Assembly (NCBI GenBank): GCA_013350335.1
Contig: CM023536.1
Coordinates: forward strand, 6,468,207 to 6,532,206
Reading direction: 5' to 3'
From: Chimonanthus salicifolius
Taxonomy: Eukaryota; Streptophyta; Magnoliopsida; Laurales; Calycanthaceae
Length of the DNA: 64,000 nucleotides
The notes beneath the pieces were generated by a model. It saw nothing but the letters and a program-made list of their open reading frames with translations, was not told the DNA's origin and did not search any database. Below, piece after piece: positions 23,594-36,300 of the stretch. The position numbers and the translations under genes are program-made. Within the stretch, counting starts at the first letter, position 1. Every line of letters starts with the position of its first letter.

Positions 23594-26511
23594 AGGGTAA
23601 TGAGAAGTCTAATGTTACAAAATTTCCTTGTTTGGATAGATTACGATAAATACTTCTACATACATTAAAGACTTTGAAAGAGGTTCACATTGACAGCCTA
23701 TTGGTTTAATTGTGAGTAAATCTATTTTAGTCATGTTGATGTTTGTTAAATATAGGGCTGCAACTCGGGTCGGGTTTTGGCCCGATCCACATGACCCGAC
23801 CCGAGAAATCATGCGGGTTGGGTCGAGAATTTCGGGTTAGCTGGTCGGGTCGGGCTGAGAAGATAAAAGCCCGCATGAAATTCGGGCCGGGTCAGGTTGA
23901 GGATTTTATAAGTGAACCCAACCCATCTAAAATTAGTCTAAAATGGGTTCAAAATGCGGGTCGGGTCAGAATTTGGGTTATAATTCGGGTCGGGTCGGGT
24001 CGGGTTCCGTATATATATATATCAACTCGAGTCGGGTTAGGTTTTAAAAAACCCGACCCGCTTGACCTGAGTTGCAGATCAACTTGATGGCATTTGGTAT
24101 ATAGTTCTTATCAATTTTTTTTAATGACGGAGGGAGAACATAGAGCACAATGCTATTAAACCCCCTTTCTACTGACGTCCCATATCCCCACAGAATAACC
24201 ACAGGTTACGCCATGGAGACTCAAACTCGCACCATCCTACTTCCTGAGGTATAATATTACCAGCTGAGCAACCTCGTGCGGGGTGTTTTTATCATTTATT
24301 TTGAACGTCTATTTTATTTAATCTTACTTCTCAATCATTTGATATATGATTATCATACCTCCAGTTCGATTACGTGTTACGTGGGCCTAACTTCTTGTAA
24401 ATTTAAATTCTTTATTGTTGAATTTTATAAATTCTCAACCCAAATCTAGAAGCAATGAATTGATCGAACTCCAACGTGAAATATGGCTTGTGAAGTTTAT
24501 GACATCTTAAGACCCATGAATGAAGGACATGAGACGTGAAATATGGTTGATGAAGAGTTCAAATTTATAAATTTCTAATTCACGTGGCCTTAGAATATTT
24601 AGTCACAATTATATGGATTTTTCTCCATTGACAAAATCAAGCTAATGAATCAAAGTCACAATAATAAATCACATCTATAAAAATTTAAATAAAGAGAAGA
24701 AAAGTTTTGTCCCAAGTTCCATAGAGAAGAAGAGGAGATAAAGTTATGGTAAAAAGAGGTTATCAATAGGTTTATTCATTAAATTACTCTAAAAAAAATA
24801 ATTAGACCACCCTTCTTGAAAAGAAAGATGAGCCCAAGGTTTTTGTGTCGGACACTTGAAAGAATATTATAGAAAAATTTAAAAGAGTTGGAGTGATGAG
24901 AGATAAAAATCGTTTTTGTGTCTCTTCTTTCAGAAAAATTTAAAGGGATTAGAGTGATGAGGGGTAAAAATATCGTTCTTGTCTCTCTTTTGTTTTTTAA
25001 TTTTTGTTTTTTTTGAAATATCGTTTTTTAATTAAAAAAACAGCATTTTAAAAAAATGAAAACTCAAATATCGGACAAAATTTCCAAAATTTGTCCATTT
25101 GCAAGAAACTAATGGTTTCCAAAAATGACACGGCTATGCATTGGAAAATTGTGACAATTTTCTGTCCCTACGGGAAATGTTTTCTACAGTCAGTGAGGAT
25201 TCTATTATTCATCCAGCCTGTTTTCTATTCAATTGAAACATCAAATTTGACTTCTTATTAGAGAAAAGTCTTCACCCAGTTAATTCTCCATCAATAGCTT
25301 TCCATTTTTTTTAAGACCAAGGTGTCGAAACCCCTTAGAGCACCTAATTAATCTTTGAAGTATGTACACATCTTCCTATCTACACACCGGATAAAAGTAT
25401 AGGAAATAACCTTTTTGTATTGAAACTTACTTGAATCCAGACCTCCTGCAACTCAGACCGCCAAGCCGACCCTCACAATTTCATCAATAGCTTTCTATTT
25501 GTATATATTTTCTTAATTGTTAGTTTCTTTAATCAAGGGATCAAAAGAATCATAGATTGATTTAATTGATTCTTTAATTGTCTCCATTTTCAGAATTGTA
25601 ATATATATATTCTGGCTTTTCTCAAAATTCTAGATGGTATAGATAAACTACGGATGTGGGGCATACATGAACTAAATAGTGGGTTCCACAGACTTCATTT
25701 ACGTTGTTGCCTACCTTATCATTCATTCATCCATTATTGCTTATCTTATTACATTTTGAATATGAAATGTTTCTTCTTTCTATAAGCAGACCGCTTCTTT
25801 TTTTGATGGAGAATTAATTGGGTGCTAGACATCCCAAATCAAGCCAACGTCCCAACTTGAAAGGGGTGAGACATTTTTTTCTTTATAATATTAGTTTTAT
25901 TAAATTTTAAAAATTAAATATGACATAAACTAATAGATGCAAAACCCACAAATTGATTCACATTTCATGTGTTTATATAAAAATAATAAAGAGCATATAT
26001 TTAAAGTATGGATTAGTGCCAGTGACTCTAGGCTGGAGTGCCTTGACTGCAATCCACCCATACTCGGATTCATAGTTTGCTAGATCATGGAACATAGACA
26101 ATGCAATCAGGGTAACGCTTCTATTTTTTTTATGACCAAAGTGTCCAGGGATCTCACGTGTATTTAGATAGGAGACATTTTAACCCAACTAATTCTTGGA
26201 GCATGTGTAAGTCTCTCAATCTCACACGCACCAGATAAACACCTGCGGAGAGTGGCCCAGATAAGTATGAGAATTTAGTTTGATACCATTTAATTGAAAA
26301 AAAATATATATATATCCATACATGACCACTGTCATATCTTCTAATATATTTACCAAAAAAGTAACAAGGATTAAAAATGAAGAAGCTACTTGAAGACGCT
26401 GGTTCCTATGAAAGGGATTCTTCAGCATCAACTGTGACAGGAGCATGGAAGACTAAAATTGAAGCTTTGCATCTACTGATGGCTATAGCAATGTCAAGTT
26501 CTAGAGGCGCT

Positions 26512-26843
26512 TCAAAGTTGGCCAGTTCCAAGAGGCTGCCTTGATGTGTCCCCAGAAGCCCACGCTTGATAATCTTTAACAAGCTGAAAGACCACCAAAC
26601 ATACAAGATCAGAATGAAATCTCCCCTCACCGTAAAAAAAAAAAAAAATGGTATATCAAATTGGAAATTTAAACCAGATTACCAAAAAGAAAGAAACAGA
26701 CAGCAGCAGATAAAGTGACCGAATGGTTTAACATGGGGTGGAACAAAATGATGCTTGTGTACCACACTATTGCACCTAAACTACTGCTTTCTTAGAAACA
26801 GATCAATCGTAACTGCCATCTAGAGGTAACTCCTACAGAAGAG

Positions 26844-26879
<36 letters not shown>

Positions 26880-29800
26880 CAAGAATGAGTGTATAAAAGG
26901 TGATCTTCAGGTGATGATAATGGGATAAAGCTTTCAGAAAGGTATTTGGAAAATATGTTGATGTGTTCTAAAAAACTTGAGTAGAGCTTCCCCCACTTAA
27001 AATGTTCTTTCTAAATCCCTAAAAGGCATGTTTGGTAGGCAGAATCACAATTGCTGGTATTGGAATGAAGGTTTCTCCATTCCCATATTTAATGTGTTCT
27101 GTAAGCAATAGATTGCCACACTGGCGAGTACATCGGCAACACAGTTTTGATCCTCATTCTCATTTCTTTTCATTTTTCATTTCACTGAAAGAAAGCAGGT
27201 ATTTTCAGTACTGGTTCTGAATGGGCTGTCTGCAGGTTTGACCATGTCATAGACCATAATCTGCCAACTACGAAAAGGCTAAGACTGGTCCAATTACAAG
27301 ATTGTAAGAGGATCGAGAAACCTTACAAGTTGAGTTGACCAGGCAGGTCAGCTAATAAATTTTAAATATTTTTATTGTAGACACTAGACATATACACTTT
27401 TAATAATCATAAAATATAAAAATTTGGGGAAAGAAAAAAAAAGAAAATGCATATTTTCCTTTTAAAGGGATCAACTAAATTGCAAATAACCTTAATAAAA
27501 AGAAATGCAAGTTAACCTTAACAACTAAGTCAAAGAATTACATATAACAACCAACAAAAGCTTGAAACGAAGAAATATTAAAAAATTCATTCAACCCTAA
27601 GGGCAAAATAAAAGCCAAAGATCATGATCATCATCTAAGCCAATTATCCCATCAATCTGGGTGGCCTTTTACATTCGGATTTGGCAAATTATTTGCATAG
27701 GCCGACTGCCTATCTAACGCCCATGGGAGTTGAAACCACAACCTCTAGGTTGCAATAATGAGCCCTTACCAGTTGTACTGCAAGTTCTTATCTCTAACTA
27801 TTCCTATGAGGGTTGATATTGCGCTCTGCAATCCATCTTGGGAAACTCCCATAAGATGAAAATGGGTCTTCACACTCAATATGATGACCGACTAGTTGCT
27901 AAAAGATTCCAAAGATATTCATTATAATATCCAATCAAGCATCAGTTCCTAAATCCCAAGTTCTAACTCCCATTATCCATAAACACCCACAAAGTAATAA
28001 ACCGACACTTCAAAGTGATACATCTGTCGGCTGCGAACCAAACCAGGAACTATGTTAAAATCACATAAGAACTTCATATTTGGTTGTTTCCTTGAAGAAA
28101 ATACTTTCAAATAAAGGTTGGAAGTGCTCCTCAGAAAGGCAGATGACTATCTAAACCATGGCATTTTTTCCTTTTGGAATAAAATGGGTTAACCCCACCC
28201 CACTTAGAGGTGAGACCAATCCCATGGATACACAAGCCACCACAACCCTTGTGTATCTAAAATAGGGCAAGTTGAGCAAGTCAAAGTCAACTAAATTGAA
28301 CCCTTCATGTTTCAATCAAGACTGGACCAGTCACTTGTATGTGACTGGTTTGGGTCGACACAGGCCAGGTTGCCAGTTGACCCACCAGGTCAGTAAAGTA
28401 TGCAGAATAGGACATATGCAATGGCATGGCGCTCTGCGCATCTGTGTGTGCCATGGAATGACAAAAGGCTTCAATTAATGGAAGTTGTTGCCATGATCAT
28501 TACATTGGCTTCAACTTGATCATCAGTTGGCATTACAGCCACAATAGCAGTTGCAAGCAGTGAATGCGCCAAAACATTGTGGGAGAAAAAGGGTTAATAG
28601 GAGGAAGGAGGAGGAGAAAAGAAAGAACATAAAAAATGAAAAAAGGGTACTACTGAATGGATGCCTGGATCACTTTGTAATATGACATCATCATCACCAC
28701 CATCATCATCGTAGGCAAAATACCATCTATCTGGGGTTGACTTTGCGAGTTCTACTTCTACATTTGAGACTATCATAAACCATACAGTTCTGACTTTGTA
28801 ATATGACATCTAAATCATTCACACGGATGGGCCTACTGTAGATGGACCATATCCCTGAAACAACTTCCATTGTGTGCTTCTAATTTGCAATCAAATAGTT
28901 CTGTGATGGATGGTATAATAAAGGGTAAATTTGAATCCATTCCAAAACCTACCAAACATGCCAGAAAATCATCCAATTTCAGAACAAGTAATTCCTATTC
29001 AAGATGAACTACGAAGTTGATGTGGCACCACTATTCTAATATCAGATGATTTTCTAAATGCTAAAAAAGCAGGCCCTTAGTGCTCAAATAGCTTAATGTG
29101 GAATTTTTTCTGCTAAACTATAGATAAATTTCACTACAATACAAAATGACTACTTGTAACTGATTTAGCAGATTTTAATAAAATGATTACATACGTTAAA
29201 TTTATGACTAACTTGCAACTGATTTAGATTATTTGCTGGAAGCTGGTCATCTCTCTCTTGGATGTTTGTTATATACTAACTCTTTTTCTTTTGAAAAATG
29301 TAGTGATTGTTTTTTGAAACTTCTTGCAAGCTTGGCCCAATGCCTCATTGGGCAAGTAGTAGCCTATGTTCTTTATCCTTTTATGGGACAAATTCTAGTA
29401 CATACTCTACATGTAAAACATCTTATTCTACTGACCTGATACACACACAACACGCACATACACACACACACACGCAGACACACTCATACACACTCAACAT
29501 ATAAAGCATCTTGTTCTACTGACCTGCGTTAAGAATCGTGGAACCATTATCTTTAACAGCTGTTCTAGGACCTGGGTCCCAGTTGATTCCATCACTTGCA
29601 AAGGAATTGCTTGAAATGCAAAAGGGACCTCAATGGCAACCTGGACACAATAAACCTCTCAAGGCATGTCCAATAAAATTTAATCAATGCATGGAATCAA
29701 AGGCTATATATCAATGTCGAGATTCTCGGACAAAGGGAATGAAGTCACCTCAATTGATGTATCTGATGTGAGCTGTTGCACTGATGAGTTGCCCAAATTA

Positions 29801-32800
29801 GTATTGCAGGATATTCTATTCACCATGGAAGCTGCATTTTCCCATATGAAATCAATGTCAAAGGACTCCTGAAAAAACATTGTATAATTTCATTTAGAGC
29901 TACAACTTAACTATGCTTATGTTTTCTCAGTAGAAAAGAAAATTGTTTTACTCCAAGTTTTGCAGTAGTAAGACCATATGATGAGTGGTTTTAGAAAATT
30001 GATGCCATTTATGCATTTTAAGTTAAGCACAACAAATAATTAAGTCCCTCTGTACATGGGCATGGTAAAGTCCAGAATCTTTCACAGGGATATGGTAACA
30101 AGGGAGGGTGGGTGGGTCCGGCACTTACTGGGATTTATGATTTGCGAAAATGCTTGGAATCAGCAGAAATCAGTGAAAAAAAAAAAAAATGCTCCCAATC
30201 ATGAAAAAGGTCATAGGCTTCCACTGCCTTCTTTTCCGGCATCCCCACATCAAGAAGCTCTTTCAGCAGAAAATCGAAATCAGTGGAAAGAACATTCGCA
30301 AATAATAGATGCAACAGAAACCATCATCATCATCATCAAAGCCACAATCACATCTATCTAGGGTCGGCTTTTCGAGTTCTACTTCTCCATTTGACCCTAT
30401 CACAAACCATATACTCAATCACTCCATTATTGTCATGTCATTCTTTACCCCTTGCCTCCACATTTTCAGTGATCTACCCCTCCCCCTTGTACCTGCAACT
30501 TGTAGCCTCTCAACTCGTAAGGAAGCCGCCTCAAGTCTTGTACTCACATGCCCAAACCACCTCAAACGTGTCTCTTTCATTTTGTTTTTCAATGGGGCTA
30601 TTTTCAAACTAACTCTAATGTGGTCATTTGTAGCTTTAGTCTTTAGAGTTAATCCACTCATCCAATGTGATATACACATCTCTATCACCCTAACTTTGTT
30701 CTTTGTCTTTTCTTCATTGCTCAACATTTTGCTCCATAGAGTATTGTGAGTCTAATAACTGTTTTAAAGAACCATCCCTTTAAGCCATGTAGGACTCTTT
30801 TATTAAACAGAGCTTCTATCTTGTTTACATTTTGTCTACTGCATTCCCTCCTATTAGCTATATCTAAGTCCAATCCTCCAAGTGATTCTATCATTGATTC
30901 CAAGAATCTAAACTTATAGCAATGTGCTACTAAGTCATTTCCAATTTTGATCAGATCACACCCTCTATTTTTTGTTCCACTACAGTTGCACTCAACATAC
31001 TATGTTTCAGTTTTACTAATTTTCAGACCCTCTCAAAGGTTCTCCTCCAAGATTCCAACTTACTATTGAGTTGTTGTTCATCTTACAAGTTAATACTATA
31101 TTATCAGCAGTTTAGAGGCTTACTATTGAGTTGGATTCAATACTATCTGTTGAAATAAAAACAGCTAGTATTTCAATAGGCATCTATTATGTCAGCGCTG
31201 ACCATTAATCAAACAGTAAGTCTGATTTTGATAGATCCTGAAGATTGGTCGCTTGCACAGACCTTATCTTTCAAATTACGAATCTTCAGGTCATGAGAAT
31301 GGCACTGACAAGAAGCTTGCAACATCTTCTCTCCAACAGGCAAGGGTGGGATGATCTCATGTCATCTTAGATCTCAGAGTTACGGATCCACACCATGTCA
31401 AATGAAGATTCTGAACAAAATACTAACTGAATTGATTTTTTGGGAAATAGAAACACAACCATACTTACAACCTTTATGCTTGCAAGTGGATTGTGCTACA
31501 AGTTCTTGTGAAATACTAAATGAAGTGATAGTTATTTGGATGAAGAAGATTCCCAATGAAAAATACTAATTCCATCAAATTGAATTTAATTTTCTTGGGA
31601 AATAGAAACTCGCCTCAAACCTATGACCTTTAAGGTTGCAAAACCACTTACAAATTGTGCTATAAAATTGTGTTAAACACTAATTGACTTGATAGTTATT
31701 CGTCTATTAACGCTCATCCTTTTTTAATGCTGTCTCTCCATTCATTCATTTCTACCAGACGCCTGCTACCTCAAACTCTATAAAGAAGAAAAGAATCAAA
31801 GAACAGGAAGAAATAAAAGAAGAAAAAACAAAAAGGTGGACAAGTGAAAATAGGGCACTTCTATCAGATGCCTGCTACATTTATCCCTCATTCACATTAT
31901 CCATAAAAACATTCATGCAAAATTTTGTTTAATTTGTAACAAGCATTCTAGATTGTGGAATGATGAATAACATGGCTTTGACATAGTTGAGGGGAAAGAA
32001 CTCGAAAAGCTGACCTAGTAAATGGGATCAAGCTTTCATGATGGTGGTGTTAGTAGTGACAATGGTGGTCTATGACATTAAGGTAATTATCCCAGGCACT
32101 TAATTTTCACATGAAAATCAGTATCCACTATTTATGATTGCCATCATTCAATCAAGAGGAGGTTTGACAATCAGTAAAAGTGAAGTGATGTTCAGCTTTT
32201 CAAAAACATTAGAAAAAACTTATAAAAAAAATGTTATCAGCTGTCAACTCCCTGATCAATAAAAGTTACCACTAAAAAAATAGCTTTCAACTTGAACTCA
32301 CCTATAGATCACGGCAACTTCATGGAGTCATTCTTATCAGCCAGTCAAATGAATCTAGGGTTTAAGCAAAAAATAGCTCAAAGTTGAGAAGTAAAAAAAA
32401 ATGTGTGAGAAAAGATAGCCCAGAAAAAATGGAGAAGTTGAAAGACGAACGCTACAAAAGATTGTAGAGTAAGAGAGAGCTAATAACAAAATCAAAAAAG
32501 GAATCTTGACGAAGTGATTCTATCAGTAATGAAGGGAATTGAATCTTCAAATCAATAAAATCCCCACCCAAGAAATTGCACTCAAGAAAATCTATGTAGA
32601 AACAGAGAACTCAACTTTTTGGAAACTCTTTGCTTGTGATAAGACACCATCAAGACCAAACAGCCATGTGAGAAGCTCATATGATCGGTTTTATGGAGCT
32701 TAATGGATATTTGCAAAGACAACTTCCAAATTCATAATTGAGAAATCATTAACAGCCTCAGATATACAAATGACACCATTATTCATCATCATTATTATCA

Positions 32801-33355
32801 TCATGACCTCTTTCCCAACTATGGAGGTTGGAGTTCTACTCTTCCATTCAGACCTATCATAAACCATCTCCTCTCTCACCATGGGATCAGTTGTATCCCT
32901 CTTTATCCCTTCCCTCCAGTTCTTTAATAGTTTCCCTCCCCTGCTTGTCCCCTCTACCTGTAACCTTTCAATTTTCTATATTGGGGTTGTTTCTAGTCTT
33001 TTACATATATGGCCAAACCACCATAAGCAACCAGCTTTCCTTCATTTTCTCATTTATGGAGGATATTTTCAATGTCTGCCAAATTTGGAGATTTCTACTT
33101 ATACATTTTAATGCTACTAGTTTCATCTATTCTAAATGTGCGTCTTTGTTACCATTACTGTTTTGACTTTTTTTTCTTCATCATCCAACACTCCACCATT
33201 AAGCGTTATTGGTCTGATGGCAGTTATGTAAAACCACTGAACACAATTATCTAACACTTGTAATGAAAAAGACATCAAAGTTCCCTAGAATCTAACCTGG
33301 ATGGGTACTGGTGCAAGTGTTGAAGCCTGACATGAGTACAAGCACGGACTCAAGC

Positions 33356-33386
<31 letters not shown>

Positions 33387-36300
33387 TAAATATATTCTCT
33401 TTAATGATCTTCTTCATATTCCAAATATGCTCTTGCTTGTAAGCTCAACATAAAGTAAGGGAATTTCAGCCTTTTACCAGTTTTTTTCCAAATATGCCCT
33501 TGTTTGTTACCTTAATGTAAAGACATTTCAATCATTTGATGGGCTTCTGAGTTGTGTGTGTGTTTGTGTGTGTGTGAGAGAGAGAGAGAGTGAGTTTCTC
33601 CCACACACACATGCACAACATATTCTGCTTCGCACACCTATGTAGGTAGATCACATGGATTCCATCAAATGGGTCTATTTGAAAGCTCTATTTTCTAATA
33701 TAGGGCCAACCAAAATCACTTGATGTGATCAATCAAGCCATATTTTTGTCACAAAATTTGAAGGATTAAACATATAAATTTACAGAAATTAAAATTTGTA
33801 CAGCTTAAAAAACATGGCTTCATAAATCCAATCAAGATGACTTTTGGTGGGCCCCATATCCAATTTAATGGGTACTCATGCGGGCCGTGGACTCCCTTAT
33901 GCACTATATGAGCAGTGCCGGCCCTGAAATGCCCTGAACTCTCAAGGGCCCTAGGCAAACTCTTAAGATAGGACCCTACTGCAACTAGTATCCCTCTTTT
34001 ATTTTCTAATTTTTTGGACCATTTTTTGGGAGCCTTAGGCAGCGACCTACTCCGCCTATAGCCAGGGCCGGCCCTGTGTATGAGAGCATTCTACCTCAAA
34101 GAACCAAGACTTCATTCACAATATTTGTCAATACATCAAAGCATCAGCAGTGAATTACATAAAGGTTCCATTTTAATCTATAGAGCTCTGAAATGAGCAA
34201 GTCTTTGATTCCAGATAACTCTGGGGATCATTGAATAAAGGAATTCATGGTTGTAATAATTATGATTTTTGGGTGATGTAACAGAGTTCCCAATCATGTT
34301 TATCAAATCCCTGGAATGATAAACAATCCCAGGAAACAGAGGCACACTGAAATGGGGAACCACTAACTCTGAGATCCACATTAGAATCGTATTAAGAAAC
34401 ACTTAATGCAGTGAAAAAAAAAAGTCAGACCTGAGAACTTCTCATTCTGTGCAACAATAATTGGCGAACCCTCCAGCTGTCATCCATCGCCAGACCAATT
34501 CCACATGCAAAAAAACAAAAATAGATAAGCCCCATCAAATCAAAACATGCCAACCAAGTAACGTAATCAGAGAAACAAACAACAGATGCTGCATCGGGAT
34601 AGGGAAATTTTTCATGCAACTCTATGGGGAATTACATAAAAGAAATTTCCAGAAAAAAGGGCAAGACAGATGAAATCAGAAGGATTTCTGGGTATCTTCC
34701 AAGGAGGAAAACACAGAGAATTCACACCAGACAATTCAGTTAACAAACAGGTGATTCCCTTCTATGTCAGGTGATTCTCTATTTTCAAGCAATAGAAACA
34801 GACCATTAAAAGATAATAGATGGATAGATATACAAAAAATGTTTGATTCCAACAATCTGATTATTCTGTACCAAGGAGAAAATTTCCAGTTGAAAAGGTG
34901 TCAGAAAGATGAAATTGAAAGGATCTACCAGTGACTCGAGAATTGCCAAACTTAGTGACATGGAGAGAACTCTCTCCAGTAGATTCAATTATCAAATGGG
35001 TGGCCCCCTGCTTTCTCAGGTGATTCAGTAATTTTGCCCAATCAAAATAGATCCAAGAAGCTGGATGATCGAAATATAAAACAAGATATTTTGACCAATA
35101 CCTTATCAGGAAAACTTTCCAATTCCAACAACCTGGCCTTCCAGTTCAAGGAGAAAACTTGTATTTGAAAAGTGGCAGAAAAATGAAATCAAAAGGGGCT
35201 GATAGGTGACTCAAGAACCTCCCTATTAACAGAGCATGGAGACAATTTTCAACAGACAATTTCATTACATCTTTCATCACAGGAATAGTCAAGAAGAGAG
35301 ATAGAAAGGCAGGGCACAGACATCGGGTGATGTTAATAGGTAATAACAGTGAGTCAAGAATTGCCGAACTCAGCAGAAAATGAAGTGCCTCAGTGACTTG
35401 CTGCTTTCTTAGGAAATTCTGTAGTTCCACCCAATCCAAATAGATCCATGGAGGCTACTGAGTACTCATAGATTTATTTATTTTAAATGGTCTGAGTACT
35501 CATAGATATACTTCAATAAATACACTTACCAGGAGAAATGTTAGGTACCTGACCAATACACCAAAAGCTCCAAAGCTGATAGAGTGCAGAAAATCCAGCC
35601 CTTAAGCCCATCCCATTCTGGGCTGGCCCAACTCGACACTCATACCCCAGGTTGGGCCCTACTAGGCACATAACAGACCACCATGCTTCCAATTCAACAT
35701 CCCGACAGCCCACTTTATGACAACTCTAACTCCGGACCAGATAGCCCTTTCTACCTTTGTGGTCGCTTCACTCCAAAGCTGATGGAACAAGGAAAAGTCA
35801 GCCCTTAAGCATATTCCATTCTAGGCTAGCCCAACCCTTATACTCATACCACAGGTTGGGCCCCACTAGGCACATAACAGACCACTAGGCTTCCAAGCCA
35901 ATGTCCTAACGGCCCACTTGATAACTCTCACTCCGAACCATGTAGCTATTTCCACCTTTGTGGCAGCTTCACTTTGGCACCAAGCGAACCCCAGACATGG
36001 AATCTGGCTTTGATACCAAATATTAGGTACCTGGCCAAAATGCTAAAAGCTTCAAGACTAATGGAACGCAAAAAAGTCAAACACTTAAGCCTATCTGGTA
36101 CTAGGCAGGCCCAACCCGATGTCCATACCCTAGGTTGTGCCCCACTAGGCACATAACAAGAAACTTTCTGATTCTAAGAACCTGACCATTCAAACTTTTA
36201 GTTAATGAAGTGGCAGAAAGATGAAATAGAAAAGGCCTGTGGTGACCCAAGAATCTCCCCAATTAACGGAGAATCAATAGGATTTTCAGCAGAAACGAAT

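Larger units (their letters stand above)
17823..26721. repeat. Tandem unit copy 3 (right end of array, 8,899 bp)
   Basis: Matches copies 1 and 2 closely up to about 24,770, then becomes visibly more divergent, with small indels, a 278-bp deletion and an inverted filler. Homology stops at 26,721, inside intron 5 of the DUF1997 gene. This is therefore the copy still joined to the neighbouring single-copy locus. Confidence 0.93.

Noticed and set aside
30283..30749. Plus-strand frames of 109 and 146 residues
   Set aside because: Shadows of the minus-strand RTE reverse transcriptase fragment.
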